Shown in pieces: positions 34,550 through 47,175 of a DNA stretch of 64,000 nucleotides (positions are counted from its first letter, which is position 1; each line of letters opens with the position of its first letter). The DNA is from Spongospora subterranea f. sp. subterranea (lineage: Eukaryota > Endomyxa: Phytomyxea > Phytomyxea > Plasmodiophorida): assembly GCA_049724395.1 (NCBI GenBank), contig JAUGWO010000168.1, positions 120,270 through 184,269 on the forward strand. The letters run 5' to 3'. The notes beneath the pieces were generated by a model, which was not told the origin of the DNA, searched no databases, and saw only the letters and a program-made list of their open reading frames with translations. The position numbers were made by a program, and so were the translations under genes.

Positions 34550-34740
34550 GTTGATTTGTTCCGTACTGAAGAGGCGGCAGCCCCCAAGGAATGACTGGCG
34601 ACTCCGGTACTCGCGAGTCATGATGTTTCGCAACGCTACGTGCGGGGTACAGTACACTGAATTCTGGAAAATCGTCCACCTGTAGTATCAGGTCGGGGAT
34701 CAGTTCTCATTTATAACGATCGGATGTTGTCAGTGATCAC

Positions 34741-35539
34741 ATGATCGTAGGCCGTTGTGGCGGAAGTCGAGTATACGGTCTCTTGGATCTCCAGCGCGAT
34801 AACACGCTCGAAGCTCAACTATCGCTATCAGTCTTGAATCGGCCCAAGAATCTTGCTGTTGTTCGATGTCAGTGCTCCATCGGGCACATGACATTCGCGA
34901 ATTCATGACTCTGGACCCCATTGTTCCTCTATCTACTGCTGTTTTCCCTATTGATATATCCGATCAGGTTAAGCAGATTGACAGTATGATTTCAGAATAT
35001 GCGGCTCAATTAGTAATCCAGGGACCTCACGAAACCAATCTTTCGTGGAGCTCAATTGTACTGATTGCTGTTGATGCAACTGACCGTTGGTCGCAAAATC
35101 AGATTGAGGTTCAGGTCACCGCAATCATCGTATCATGATGGCTGAATAGTTCCAGATCGAAATTCAGTGTAAACAATCCGTTATCAACAAAATTCCGCCC
35201 TTGATTGGTCATTGTGTTCTTTACGTCGACGGCCTAAGTTATTCCAGAGGACGCATAATTTGCACTCCAGCCACGTCCACAATCACAGTTGTAGGATCAA
35301 TATGATAACTAGGTTTCGATCATTTTTTGCCAATTGCCAACTTTCCTCTTGATTTAGAAGCTGTTTTCCGACATCCGATCAAATCATCCCGGCCAAGATT
35401 TACACAATCTCAGCCCTACCAACGTCGTGGAAGAAGACTTACCTTTGCTTAAGTTCCTTGTTTGTGGGAAGAAAAGATGGGATCAGATCTGTAATGAGTC
35501 AGACTGTTCACTCGGTTCATGTGTTGTTGCATGCTGATC
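34741..35539 (+). CDS. Unknown multi-exon protein upstream of POT1 (model partial)
   Basis: A frame starting with ATG near 34741 reads MIVGRCGGSRVYGLLDLQRD. A second frame from ~34900 reads LDPIVPLSTAVFPIDISDQV and on to DATDRWSQNQIE; a frame change near 34870-34900 is not explained by a normal intron. GT-AG introns then join IEIQCKQSVINKIPPLIGHC, ICTPATSTITV and KLFSDIRSNHPGQDL, with VEEDLPLLKFLVCGKKRWDQ reaching a stop near 35539. That end overlaps the POT1 start (35477) in another frame. I do not recognise the family. Confidence 0.4.
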
Positions 35540-37096
35540 TATCTTCGATAGTCGCGTTCAAGTCAACTGTAATGCGGTCGGTTCAATAATCAAGTGGGAT
35601 ACTGCCAGACCTACACTTGGAACGGATTATAAGATTACCTTACAGGTAGAAATGCTGTGCTTGTTTTACAGAGCATGGTTCTAAATTGAAGCAGGCCCAA
35701 GATGCCAGTCTCGATTCTAACGAGGTTGTGGTTGTCAACATGTTCCAGCCTCCCGTAACCCCATTATTTTTGTGTTCGTGTTTCTGGTAAATTTTTTTTA
35801 GGCTGTTCTTCCACAAATCAGAAGACAGAATGATATTATTCTAATTCAAAATGGGCGACTTCAAACGTTTAACAACAAGGTTCAGGTCATCATCGACAAA
35901 TCCGCGAACTGGATGATATTCTCCATTTGCGACGACAACGAAAAAGTTAATGCATATCTTGTTCACATTGCGGTTTTTAATGTAATAATCAGCCCTATCA
36001 ACAATCGTCTGCCTCGGTTGACACTATTTTATCTGACCATCACCTGTTTTGTATTCGACATTTGCGTCGAGAATACCGGAAGCTAAACCTTCCAGAAGGT
36101 CACCGAAATCATCCTCCACAGCAAAACGAAGCATCTGAAAATATAAACGACAAGTCAAACACCATGAATCACACCAGAAGCAAAGTTACATTGTCGCCTA
36201 GTTTCTCCACAGTGCGTCAGCTTAGCATTATGTGGTTAGGAACCACTTAAAATCTCCAGAACAATTCACGAACCAAAGCGGGTAGAACTGATCAAATCTG
36301 TCCTGAATCACCACGAGGTATTGCGTGGCGGCCGTTTTCGTGTTTTGCCTTTGTGCCCTTGCGCGTTAGTATTCTTTCAAAACCAAAAATTCAGCTTCTC
36401 GTATTTCCTTGGTTTTCATTCTACCGTTCAAAAAATCGATTTCAGTTGTACATTGTGAACATCGTTGCGCTCTTGTGTTCTTCTAATTCGCCATTTGTTT
36501 CAGGACTTTTACAAGTTCTATTGTCGCCTCCGCGTTACCGGTGTGGAACCGACTTCTTTAGAACAGTTTTGCATCCAGTATTGCTATCGTTGTCAAAAAT
36601 CGTAAATAGTTTACCCCGAATTCGATGCTGGTGTTCTAATTTATTTTCAGAACTGATGGATTCGTCACTTGCTTGTTATGTGGACCATCTGGTAACGTTG
36701 GCTGGATATGGTCATTTTCGCTGATTTGTCAGGACGCCACCGGCGAGATTAACTTACATTGCATGCAAAACGACGCGGTACGCTTAAATTCTGTTCAGAT
36801 CGTTCAGCATAGCGCCAACGGATGGGTTCTTTGCATATTTTTAATTTAAGAGGGTTTAGATTCCATTACTATTGACGGATCGTGATTACAATTTTATGAC
36901 TTAGACTGCATTTTTAAATGGGATACCTGCATCCGATCTGAAAGGAAACCAGATCGCATGTTCTGCTCTGAAAGATGCATTAGCCGTGATGATGAAGCCT
37001 AACACCGTGCTGGAGTGCTGCGTCAAGTCCGCCGTAAAAGGACCAACCCGAACCAGGATTTACCAATTGTTCGATACAATTCTCAACATACCTTAA
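35477..37096 (+). CDS. POT1: Protection of telomeres protein 1 (POT1)
   Basis: Exon 1 is only 14 nt (35477-35490, ATGGGATCAGATCT); it splices to DLRVQVNCNAVGSIIKWDTA and GTDYKITLQ, which matches the start of the POT1 OB1 fold. Next come LPQIRRQNDIILIQNGRLQT and SANWMIFS, then SDHHLFCIRHLRREYRKL, the post-OB1 helix. The C-terminal region reads DFYKFYCRLRVTGVEPTSLE, CIQYCYRCQK and later TDGFVTCLLCGPSGNVGW, giving the two Cys pairs of the POT1 C-terminal zinc-bearing OB fold. It ends with GIPASDLKGNQIACSALKD and YQLFDTILNIP before TAA at 37096. POT1 binds single-stranded telomeric DNA and controls telomerase access. Some introns are very short (one is about 28 nt). The 3' end abuts a transposon relic. 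Confidence 0.75.
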
Positions 37097-38940
37097 TAGG
37101 GTTTTGATACCATCGTGCCTTTGATTCGGTTTTTGAAATTACGTTTGACGGGCTCTTGTTCAACAAGTGGCCATATATTAATTTTGCCATCAAACATGCA
37201 TCGTCTGTGAGAATCGTACCTTGGTCTAGCCACAGCAGCCAGAAACATGACTTTTCGTAATGAACCTCATGCTTGTCGTTGTTCAATGTGGCAATGCCTC
37301 TTCTGGCAGCAAGTAATCGTTGGCCTTTACTTTTGTCACATAGAACCATTTTTTGTCAGCATGGACGTATTCAAACATTGGCTGAAAATGGTTTCGAACC
37401 ATCTTGCAGCATCGAACTCGAGTCTCCATCGCTGATTCTGCGGTGTTAGCGTTGGCTTTAATGTGCTTGACGGACTATATCAAAAAGTTATTGTGGATTC
37501 ACAAAACTCAACTTGCCGTTCTAAAATATCAAATTAGACGTACAGAGCTACAGAATCATATAATGGTCTTTATACAATTGTTGAGATATGCCTGTGATAG
37601 AGAAGCACAAAAACACATTTTTTCGGACAACTCGTACGTTTTGTCGCCAGCCACCGAATTTGCAAAATATCGATCTCAGTTTCTGCTAGCAGGAAGAAAA
37701 TTACAATTGCCCCTCCGATGCTGCAATCCTGACTAGAAACGGAGTAATGCCCGATTAGTTTTGCAGGTTTGAAAAGTGGCCGGCTCCTGATCCATCAAAT
37801 TAGTGGCACTCAAAAATCATAGGAAGATCCGGTTGAAAGCAACCAAAACAGAGACGTGAAGAAGAAAATATCGGAGGTTCCGCTGCGCCAGAGAGGAAAC
37901 ATTGGCTTTAATGTGCTTTCAACTCTTTCAGTTCTCCTTCTTTCATCATTCTCATGATTGTTGTTTTGGGTATTTGTGCTGCATGAGCCAAACTTCGCAA
38001 TGTTTCCTCTCTGGCGCAGCGGAACCTCCGATATTTTCTTCTTCATTTCGTCTCTGTTTTTGGGCTTTCTACCGGATCTTCCTGTGATTCTCGAGTCCAC
38101 ATTGGCAACTTCATAACCCTTGCGGAAACACTCGTTTGCTCGTTGCCAGATTCGGCTTACAGTTTTCGTGCCAAGTCGAAACTGTGCCGCAGTTTGCTTC
38201 ATTGCGCCTTTGACCAGCTTGTTCCCGGTGGCCGCTAATCTCAACAGCGCTTGTATTACCCCGTTTCGCGTGTCAGGGGATGAATTTCCTGGCCCTTCTG
38301 CTGCTCCCATCGCCAACGCCAATTTTTAAACTAAAACGCATTTACACTACACTGAATCAAGCGATCATTATGGGCTTGCCACTAATTTGATGGATCAGGA
38401 GCCGGCCACTTTTCAAACCTGCAAAACTAATCGGGCATTTCTCCGTTTCTAGTCAGGATTGCAGCATCGGAGGGGCAATTGTAATTTTCTTCCTGCTAGC
38501 AAAAACTGAGATCGACATCTTGCAAATTCGGTGGGTCATGAGCCTATTGTCCAGGAACATCTGGCGGCTGGAATATCCGGGCTGTTTTGCCAACCCCAAA
38601 ACAGCCCGGACTTAAACGTCCTCGCCCTGGGGGTTTTCAATCTATTCAGGCTCTTCAACACCAACAATATTCTCATAACAGTGACGAGCTTATCGATGCG
38701 GTTATGAAGGCGTTTCACGACATTTCGTCGGACCAGCTTGATAATGTTTTTTTGTCTTTGCAGAAAGTGTTGGAGTCTACCATGGCAGCAAGCTTTCACA
38801 TATTGGCAAAGAATCCTTTCAACCAGCGAATCAAATCCCAGACTACCATTCTTGCAATCAAAATGCCATAAATTTGGCGAAACAAGCGTTAAATTCTTAA
38901 TAAACTGAAGCGGGACTATCAATTTGGACCAAAACAATTC
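37083..38940. mobile_element. Scrambled Tc1/mariner transposase relic
   Basis: Three parts of one transposase lie in mixed orientation. On the minus strand, 38322-37950 encodes the helix-turn-helix N-terminus (KTVSRIWQRANECFRKGY, GRSGRKPKNRDEMKKKISEV and PLRQR). On the minus strand, 37435-37083 carries the DDE start (YVHADKKWFYVTKVKANDYL, then FITKVMFLAAVARPRYD-like codons in another frame). On the plus strand, 38540-38870 carries the C-terminus (QPQNSPDLNVLALGVF, then SIQALQHQQYSHNSDELIDA in another frame). The pieces correspond to the mariner-like group common in oomycetes, plants and protists. Inversion plus several frame changes make it non-functional. It begins at the POT1 stop codon. 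Confidence 0.7.
37671..38515. repeat. Inverted repeat with ~137-bp arms inside the mariner relic
   Basis: The arms are 37671-37807 and 38378-38515 in inverted orientation; I count only two mismatches. A second, inner pair of inverted arms (37821-37903 and 37998-38084) contains CGGAGGTTCCGCTGCGCCAG and its complement. The pairing forms a nested fold-back structure around part of the transposase N-terminus. Confidence 0.9.
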
Positions 38941-39507
38941 CGTTGATCATATCGGACCGGAGGTAATTTTTGATATATTATCGTTGCTGAAGCCTTGAAA
39001 CGCCTCGATTGAAGCTGCGGGTCGAAGATTGAGTTGTCAACGCGTCTTTGGCTTCAGACTCGTCCTCTCCAACTTGCCTACAAAAAATTTCAAACAGGAC
39101 GAATGAATGCTCAATTTTTACTATTACTGTTCAAGGTATGCCAATGCCTCAACAGTTGGACCGTTGATGATGAAAACGGATTCCTGTGAATGGAATTTTC
39201 GCAACTCGCTCGTGAGCTTACCAGCAGCATGACGTTTCTGTAAACTGTAATCAGTGAACGTAAAACGATTGTACATGTCTTTTGCCCACGCTCATTTGAT
39301 CCTGGATTTCATTTTCCTCTTGTTGTTGAATAAAATAATCCAGTGTGGGATATGAAAAAGCAAAACTTGTTAACCTTGGACTGCCTACAATGTCGTCCTT
39401 GTCCTCTGCTCTTATATCCGAAGAAGATGCGACTAGATTATCAGCCGATGCTTCCAGATGGCAGTCCGGAATTCGGGACTCTTGTGAGTTGCTATATGCA
39501 TTATCCT
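38941..39507. other. Unassigned; possible F-box-like and short N-terminal ORF
   Basis: At ~38944 a plus-strand frame reads DHIGPEVIFDILSLLKP, reminiscent of an F-box helix pair, and then breaks. At ~39391 another plus frame starts MSSLSSALISEEDATRLSAD and runs about 50 codons to near 39542, overlapping the 3' end of the P4-ATPase on the other strand. Neither can be built into a gene. Confidence 0.3.
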
Positions 39508-42500
39508 CTAAAAAAATACACAGTTATGGATATGTTCAATAATCAAGGATGATGGCGTGCCTAGCTGTATCTCCCGTACCAAACCGCAATAGTCTGGGCA
39601 AAACTCGCGTTGATACAACTGCGACGCTAAATCAATGACGACGACTACGGCTGTCACGAAAAAGAAGCTCAGCCATGTGAAAACTTTGTTGAATATGTGA
39701 GAGCTCATCCCGAAAAAATCCCCAGTCGATAGAGACGAATAAAACACAATGAAGAGGAACCTAGAAAAGTCCTAAGGCTTAACCTTGCTTCTATGATGGC
39801 AAAGGAACGCGCACCATAAAACTATTGATGATAGAATGGCGCCAAGGTGAAGATAAGTCCAATACCGGGTCTCAAGGGCAATTTTGGCGTTAACTAGCAG
39901 TACAAGGCACCCGTTAGCCAATATCCCTAACAAGGATATATCCCCGACCCAGTCATCCTATCAGATTCCTTCGTTGTGCGGCTTTGTAAATAAAAATTTC
40001 AAGATCCTTACTGTTGCACTTCCTATGCATAAGCCAAATGCGACCGCTGAATGGATGATGGACAGAATTACATACTGAATGAAAATTCGGGAATTAAAAA
40101 GTTGCTGATTTCGTCCCCGACTGTAAACCTAGTTGAAAATTATTGACAAGTTACAATGACGAAGAAGGTTTGTACCTGCGGAAATCTAAAAATAGTGTCC
40201 TCATCAAGGTCTCGGTCTAATACTCCAAAGGAAATAACTGGGAAAAAAGTGAACGCGACATTCCAACCCGACGACAGCCACGAATTATACAAGGACGATC
40301 CGGAATATCTGCGCACGAAAATTGTAAAATGCAGCAAATTCTGAGCGTGAAACCACCATTACCCAGTGTAAGCACAAAAGTAAATCAGCGTTAAAACCAT
40401 AGCGATGTTTTTATAAAAAGAGAAAAGAATAACCTATATAAATTCTGTGTCAGAGCTATTACAAAAGGTTCGAAAGTTAGTACCTTTGTAACACGGCGAT
40501 AACTCCACGTCCCATGAACCAATAATAAACGAGCCAGAAACTTGAACTGGCCAATGGCGAAATCCGAGGCGCGAACCGCTTGCATGCCCTCGTCGCTGAT
40601 AATGGCAACACCTTTCATTAAGGTATTATTATAACGAAACTTGGATACACCCATTCAGAAACCTATGTTGGCTTCTTGAAGCATTTGAACATCATTGGCT
40701 CCATCGCCAATTGCCAGTATCAACTTCTGAGAATCTGTTTTGATAACAGACCGAACCAATGCTGCCTGCGCAAATGTCATGAACAAGGCTTTCCGGCAGG
40801 TTCAATACGGGTTTTGGTCACCTTCTGCCGAGGCGTCATTCGACAAGCAATCACGACTCTACATTTGGTACAAATCTCGAAGAATTTTTCGCAGTGCTCC
40901 GGTTCGCTGATGATTAAGTCCTAAGAACACCCACGGTAAGAACCGAATGAAAACAATGGAGATGTCAAAGGTTTACCAAAGCTCGACCATCTATCACCAT
41001 TGAGCTCGTGCAATCTGTAACAGTTTTCGCCTGATACGCAGCTAATGTGTCGCCAATATCCTTCAAAGTGTCTACAGTGACTTCCATATTTGTCATATCG
41101 GAAGACAGAAGATTACAGGACCGAGCAACACTAATGGCCGTCTCCACTTTATCACCGGTCAGCATCCAAAACTGAATTAAAACCGCATCAATAGCGGATT
41201 GCGAGACGCGCTATGGATCGTGCCTTGATTCCAGCAGCCTTTATTGCGTCTATTGTTGAAGGGACGTCTTCCTGCAATACATCTTCAATTGCAGTAATGG
41301 CTAATAGACTCAGCCCGGACTCAATCTCACATGCGAGATTTCCCATTATTTCAGGCTATAACCAAAGAAGTTTCAACGATTCAGATTTCGGAGGTTTGGA
41401 ACACACTTACATCAGCACCATTTTTTGACGCAAATTGGAATCGTGCGTTCCATTCATGATAGACTTCTTGCAGCAGGTGTGCTTTTACCAACGTTAAGGT
41501 CCGGAAGCCTTTTTGTGCAAACAACTACAGAAGCGATGTTTACGTATGCGGATCTGGCAAATAAGAAAACGACCTGCAGATGATCTCTAGCAACAGCTAA
41601 TTCAGCCGAAGACGACGATTCTTTTGACAATTTATCGAATATTACAGCATCGCTGCCTTTACCATATAACACTAACTCATTCTGCGATATAATCAGAAGT
41701 TCCGTACCCAATTGACAACCAATTTCCTTACTTCAGGGGTGATGACGACCATACTCATCATGGCTCGATGAGAGGTGAATTCGTTGATGTTTAGCACTCG
41801 GAACTACCAAATCAAATACTTTTTGGTATCGAGGACGGCTTTCAAAGGCAAATACTCAAAGACCTTCTGGTGCTCGCCAAGCGCACAAATATCGATTGAT
41901 CTGGCGTGCCGATTTTCCAATTCATATCTATGCCGAATTCAGGGAGATACAAAATAGAAGGCAGTCGGTGCTTTCGTACCCGTAAGCAAAGGCACCACGA
42001 ACGAGGGCATTTTCATCAGCTGATATGGATTTATACTTTAGAACTATGGACCCATCGCGATCTTGCTGTTGTTGTTGTTAACAATGCGGGTATTGCTTGC
42101 AGCAAACGAGCTTACGAACCTTTTCTGGCATAACTGTATGACAAACAGACATTACTCGCAAAGTATCGCGAATGAGGATTGCGTTGCTTCGCTTAGACTT
42201 CAAATGTGAGATGAGCTTGCCCCCTCTTGAAAAGCGAGTGCTTTTTTCGTCTTATATGCGATTTATGAGACCCTAGGACCGGGATCAAGTTATAATACGA
42301 TTTGTTTCACGAGAGCGTACGTTGTGTTTGGCCTATTGTAATAGAATTGTCAACACTAAATGCTTGGTTCGCAGGAAATTTCGCCGGAACGATGGACCCA
42401 TATACACTCCCACCGATGGAGACCCCTTTAAAATTCATGACGTTGTTTGTCAAGGTGCCTTAGAACGGGGCATCATCATATAGCAACGAATAAACTCCAT

Positions 42501-44180
42501 TCTAAAATACCAGTTTTGTCGCTGAAGACATATTCAACCTGACCAAGATCTTCGTTTAACGCCGATGTACGTGCAAATGCTCTGCGTCGACTAAAGTGCA
42601 ATTATCGGTTTTCTATGTATGACCATCATGGTTAACGCGGCGTTTTACGTTGGGGCATGATACATCATCGAATCATGTTCTATAAGCTTAGCTTGAATAA
42701 ATTTGATAACTTCCAAACTAAGATATAATGATATAGGAACCAGATTGTTGAACAATATCAGAAACGTGATCAGACTACTGAAAATGTCTTCCCACGAATT
42801 GGACGCAATAAAAGGCAGATACCTGAGGAAACTGAACTGCGACAGTGAACAAGTAGTGTGTTGATTCATTAATACCATGAATTCCTGTTTTTACTAGACC
42901 ACAGTGCAAATCCCAGAGAAGCTAGACAACAGAGAGCGGAGGTTGCCACGAGAATTAACACTATGATCCGATTAACGTGTCGCTCAACACTGGATGATTT
43001 GGAGCGATCGACAACTGCATTGAGGGATTGCTTGCAATCATTACCAGTATAAACAACTAGAACATAGGCCTAATCCAATGTGAGAAGTAAATCTTTGCAC
43101 AAAGTTGGCGTAATTATGCCGTTTGTTACCATTTCGGTACTTCGAAGTAAAGAGCCCCTTAGAATAACGTTATTTGAGTGAATTGAATACGATTTTCCAA
43201 GGTCATCCAAAGTGATGGTTCCAAAGAACCTGTGAGTATTTGCGTTGGGTTCATCATAGGTCACAGTTCCTAGCATTAGTTATGAGTTATCACGTGCGTT
43301 GTAGAATGTACATTAGTGTACCTCGCAATCTGGAAGCCCCTTCTGCGCTTTTAATATGAACGCAACAAGGAATCGCCTTGCGGAATTTGAGATTGTTTTC
43401 ACCCTGAAATCAATCACTTTTGTTGAAGCGGAAACGTAGTATAATCTCCTTACATCAAGGTTGGAAGTTTCAATGAACGCAATGCCGGTAGGAGTGCAGG
43501 TCGACAGCAAAACCGAATCGGCAGGTATCGGTTGCCCATCATTGATCTGTAAAATATCTCCTACACGAACATCACTGCGATATACAGTTCTCAACACCCT
43601 ATTGATTTCGCCTATTAGTCATTAATTCGGTGAAACCGGACTGCATAAACGGCGGCAATGAAGGAATACCGAACACCACGGCATCAACTTCCCCAAAATT
43701 GACAGTATCATCAGCCTCGTGGCGAATCCAATCTTCAACATACTATTAAGGTCCATCAAAATGACAATCGTGGGTGGAGGGTGGAATGTAAACGAACCTC
43801 TTTAACAAGAGATACAGTCAGAACACATATTAGCGGAATAAGAGTGGCCAATTGTCCAGTCGGTGACAAGCGCGAAATAACCTAAAATCGTGTTGACAAC
43901 AATGACGATATGAGGTCTCGATTACCTGAAGAATAGAAACAATTAGAAAATACACGTTTGCGACGCGGGAAAACTGCTCGAATAGACACTTAGGAATGAA
44001 ATTCAGAGTTGTGTATTTTGACGTGTTGACCTGTTAGAGTGGTCACATATATGATCAACAATAAAACACAATTCGCGTACCCTGTTTGACGAAAATGCGC
44101 GTCTGGTTTTTTCTTCTCCAATACGTATAGTTCGAAATTGGTCGTTATTACAACTAAATGAATGATCTATAAAAGGTTTC
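39508..44180 (-). CDS. P4-type ATPase (phospholipid flippase)
   Basis: A many-exon minus-strand gene. N-terminal pieces read [20 protein letters not shown] and [20 protein letters not shown] followed by [11 protein letters not shown] (near 44000), the P4 signature. Then come [57 protein letters not shown], the phosphorylation motif DKTGTLTNN split by an intron near 42480, [59 protein letters not shown] and [12 protein letters not shown]. The C-terminal membrane region ends [18 protein letters not shown] and [12 protein letters not shown]. These enzymes flip phospholipids to the cytosolic leaflet. The actuator motif usually reads DGET and here reads DGEN. The first coding exon upstream of ~44180 was not found. 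Confidence 0.88.
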
Positions 44181-45480
44181 CCGTTTCCTTGGGCAGCATA
44201 ATTTTTCTATGAAATTGCGCCTTTAATGCTGAATGAGTTGTTCTGCTGATTTTAGAATCCTGGGCAAATTTGACTACTGTCCCATGGCGCGTGAATGTAT
44301 TTCCTGTACCTCATCAATCTGTAGTGCTGGAGCGACAAGGCTTGATGTTTTTATTCCCTAGCACAGCAAGCCCACTCAGACCTTGATGGGGGGCAACCAC
44401 TTTGCTTGAAAACAAATTTTACATACGGGTAAGGAGAAGAATTCGCTGGGTTGCGCATGTGTCTCTGAACTATAGGCATGTGGACACACAAGAGGTTCTA
44501 CTTGGATGCGGGTTCCAGGGGGCGACGACTCTGGCCTGGAGGACACAGATTTGCCCCCAATCATGAGGATTCTTGGGGAATCATCAATGGATTGTTGTGG
44601 GAAACCAATGCAGTCAAAGAGAGGGACGCACCCGAAGTAACGGACGGCTATCCCCCCACCTCTTCCGACCTACACACTCTTGTTAATCTCACCAAAGGAG
44701 GCGTCACTGAGTCTGTCCGGGTCACCAGAGTTACACTCTGCAGTGGCGAAGGCTACTCCAGAAAAAATGGATGAAACGTGACGGGGCAATGCAGATGGGG
44801 ATGTTTAGCCCAGCTGATGAGGTTACGATCGAATTGAGCCGGGAGGAGGGAGACGGATCAACGCATCTCTGAGTTTAGTAGAAATGAAACTGCCTTTTGC
44901 AAAAGATGATTGGCGTGGTAGTCCATTCCTCCTGCAAATCACGGCATTGGCAAGTAAGAGAGACCTTTGAAAGTGGTATCGTCGGATTCCACTGAAAGTC
45001 AATCGGTTGATATATTCGAAGTGACGATGGGGTGTCTCGGGTTTCTATAGGGGCAAAATAGGCCAAGGCCCAACTGTGCACACTGCGGCTATGGCACCGT
45101 GAAATCGACCCATTCCATAACTACTGTTTTTTTGGCAATGGAAGTTGGTGTGCGAATATTGAGTGGACATATCAGCCCAGATACAACAGGCAGCCGATGG
45201 CCGCATCAGATCGAAAACCAGCACCACAAAAATTCGGTTCGAGGGCAACCAATGACTCTGATGGGGGTGATTGTGAGGCATGTGTTCTTCAATCATCAGA
45301 GTGAACCCCAACTCGGGTTGTTATGCGACTTTGTTCGTTTATACAACAACGTGATCACAAGTGAGTAAACAATATCGTCTAGCAGACCGTATAGCGGAGA
45401 TCGTTCGTACCGTTGATATACCGGGAAGGCACCTGTATGCGTTTTTCGATCTTCGTTCTTCTATACCCTCCCCCCCACAG
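44181..45480. other. Unassigned; likely 5' regions of two neighbouring genes
   Basis: This holds the missing first exon(s) of the P4-ATPase and probably the first exons of the 7TM-RGS gene. A plus-strand frame at 44478-44774 and another at 45099-45368 (ending LCDFVRLYNNVITS with a GTGAGT donor after it) are candidates for the latter, but show no motif. Confidence 0.35.
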
Positions 45481-47175
45481 CAGGGAAGTTTTTCTTACCG
45501 TTGGATCTACTGCAATCTGTAATGGCCTTGAGTTGGCCTTGGCTCGTGCTGTCCCATACCGGATTAACTCTTTATATGCCAGTATACCTAGTTCAGTATT
45601 ATAAGCGACAACATGAGTTCCCGATCAGGTTCTGAATTCATGCTCGTTCTCAAATTTCGTGTTAAGCCCTGACCTCCGCTGCAGGGTGTGGAGGACTAAG
45701 GTGATGCTTTTTGCAGGATTCGCCATCTACATCCATATTCTCTGCATGAGCATTTCCCTATTTTGCGAAGAAATAACGTTGAAGATATCTGCCATTCCCG
45801 TAGCAATGTCAGAATCGTTAATTGTAGATAGTCTGATCTGGCAGGTCTGAATCTACATGTCTCGATTGAGTTGCCCTAATTAGTAAAAACTTAGGCGATA
45901 TGTATGCACAGCAAACTCATGGTCACTGAGCAACAGGTATATTGACAGTCTATTGCATACACGATGCCACCATCTGATGCCCTACTATTGACCAGGAATT
46001 GACAGACGATGATATTATGCTAAATGACACCACCAGCCGTCGTCGTACTATTCGTCGCGCATCCGATATACAAGTCTCCCGTTCACGGTGGTACCTTACT
46101 ACATATGCTCCAGTCATATTCGTCACCGTTAATTGTCTCCTGCTTATCGTACCGCTCGCAATCTATCTTGTTCTTAATCCAGAAATCTCATCGCTGCCAA
46201 CGATCGCCTGCAACAACTTGTCAACACCGACAGATTGCTCAAAAATGTATGATCAGATTCGTCATACTGCACTTTGTACGTAATGCCAATGAGAAATGTT
46301 TCGCAACTCAGGACGGATGCAACTCTGTTGAAATCGGTGGTTTCAATATCGCTATCGATAATGGTTGGGCATAAATTGAAGAGTGTTGTGGACTCAACCG
46401 GGATTAAAAGAGGATTGAAATGGATGGCGGTTATATGGCTTTCAAATTACGCAGTATTTTTGATTCTGAAACGCGTTATTGAATCTGGAGTTGCCATACC
46501 CGACGATGTAGTCGTGAATTTGATCATATTCGGGTTCCATTTGATCTTCATCGTAGGAATTGCACATCCTGTTCATCTCTGCATGGCAAGCAAAAAAGTT
46601 GCCATGAATGATGGCGAAGACGTCAGTGAGCTTGAGAATTTCTTAAAGAACGTTGTATATTTCAACGCATTTTACGAGCACGCAAGGGCAGAGCTTTGCG
46701 CTGAGAATTTGCTTTTCTTCAAGGCAGCTTCACTATTCAGGGACGAAGCCACCAAGGCGCTAGACTGTTCTTGTTCAAGTCCTAAGTCGAGACATTCTAC
46801 CATAGAGAGGGGTTCGTTTCGCCTGAAGCTTGAAAGCTTGACCAGCATAACGGGCGCTAAATCTAGGGACCATCGCATGATGGCTTTTGACCTCTACAAA
46901 AATTATCTCGCCGTCGGGGCGCCACTAGAGGTTGATAGGGAATCCATTGGCAAAACCAACCGGCATTGAGGCACAGTTTGCAGGTGAATCTGTCAGGTGA
47001 AATCAGTGCCGATTTGCACTTGCTTTTCGATCAAGTCATGAGCGACGGTACAGTGGGGAAAATCGTTCCTGAACCTGAATACCAGAAAATATGCGATCCA
47101 CTGCTGTTTGAAAGCGCAAGAAAATCGATTGGCCTCTTAATAGCTTCAGGTATCACATTAAATAATAACCTTTAA
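45481..47175 (+). CDS. 7TM regulator of G-protein signalling (RGS) protein
   Basis: Hydrophobic segments run LQSVMALSWPWLVLSHTGLT, VMLFAGFAIYIHILCMSISL, YAPVIFVTVNCLLLIVPLAI, LKWMAVIWLSNYAVFLIL and VVNLIIFGFHLIFIVGIAHP. The RGS domain follows: LENFLKNVVYFNAFYEHARA, ELCAENLLFFKAASLF, then MMAFDLYKNYLAVGAPLE, spliced over a 53-nt intron (46927-46979 region) to VNLSGEISADLHLLFDQVMS and FESARKSIGLLI. RGS domains accelerate GTP hydrolysis by G-alpha. A membrane-fused RGS is known in fungi, plants and amoebae. A Ser-rich insert (CSCSSPKSRHSTIERGS) interrupts the domain. The gene ends at 47175; the 5' end upstream of 45481 is unresolved. Confidence 0.75.
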
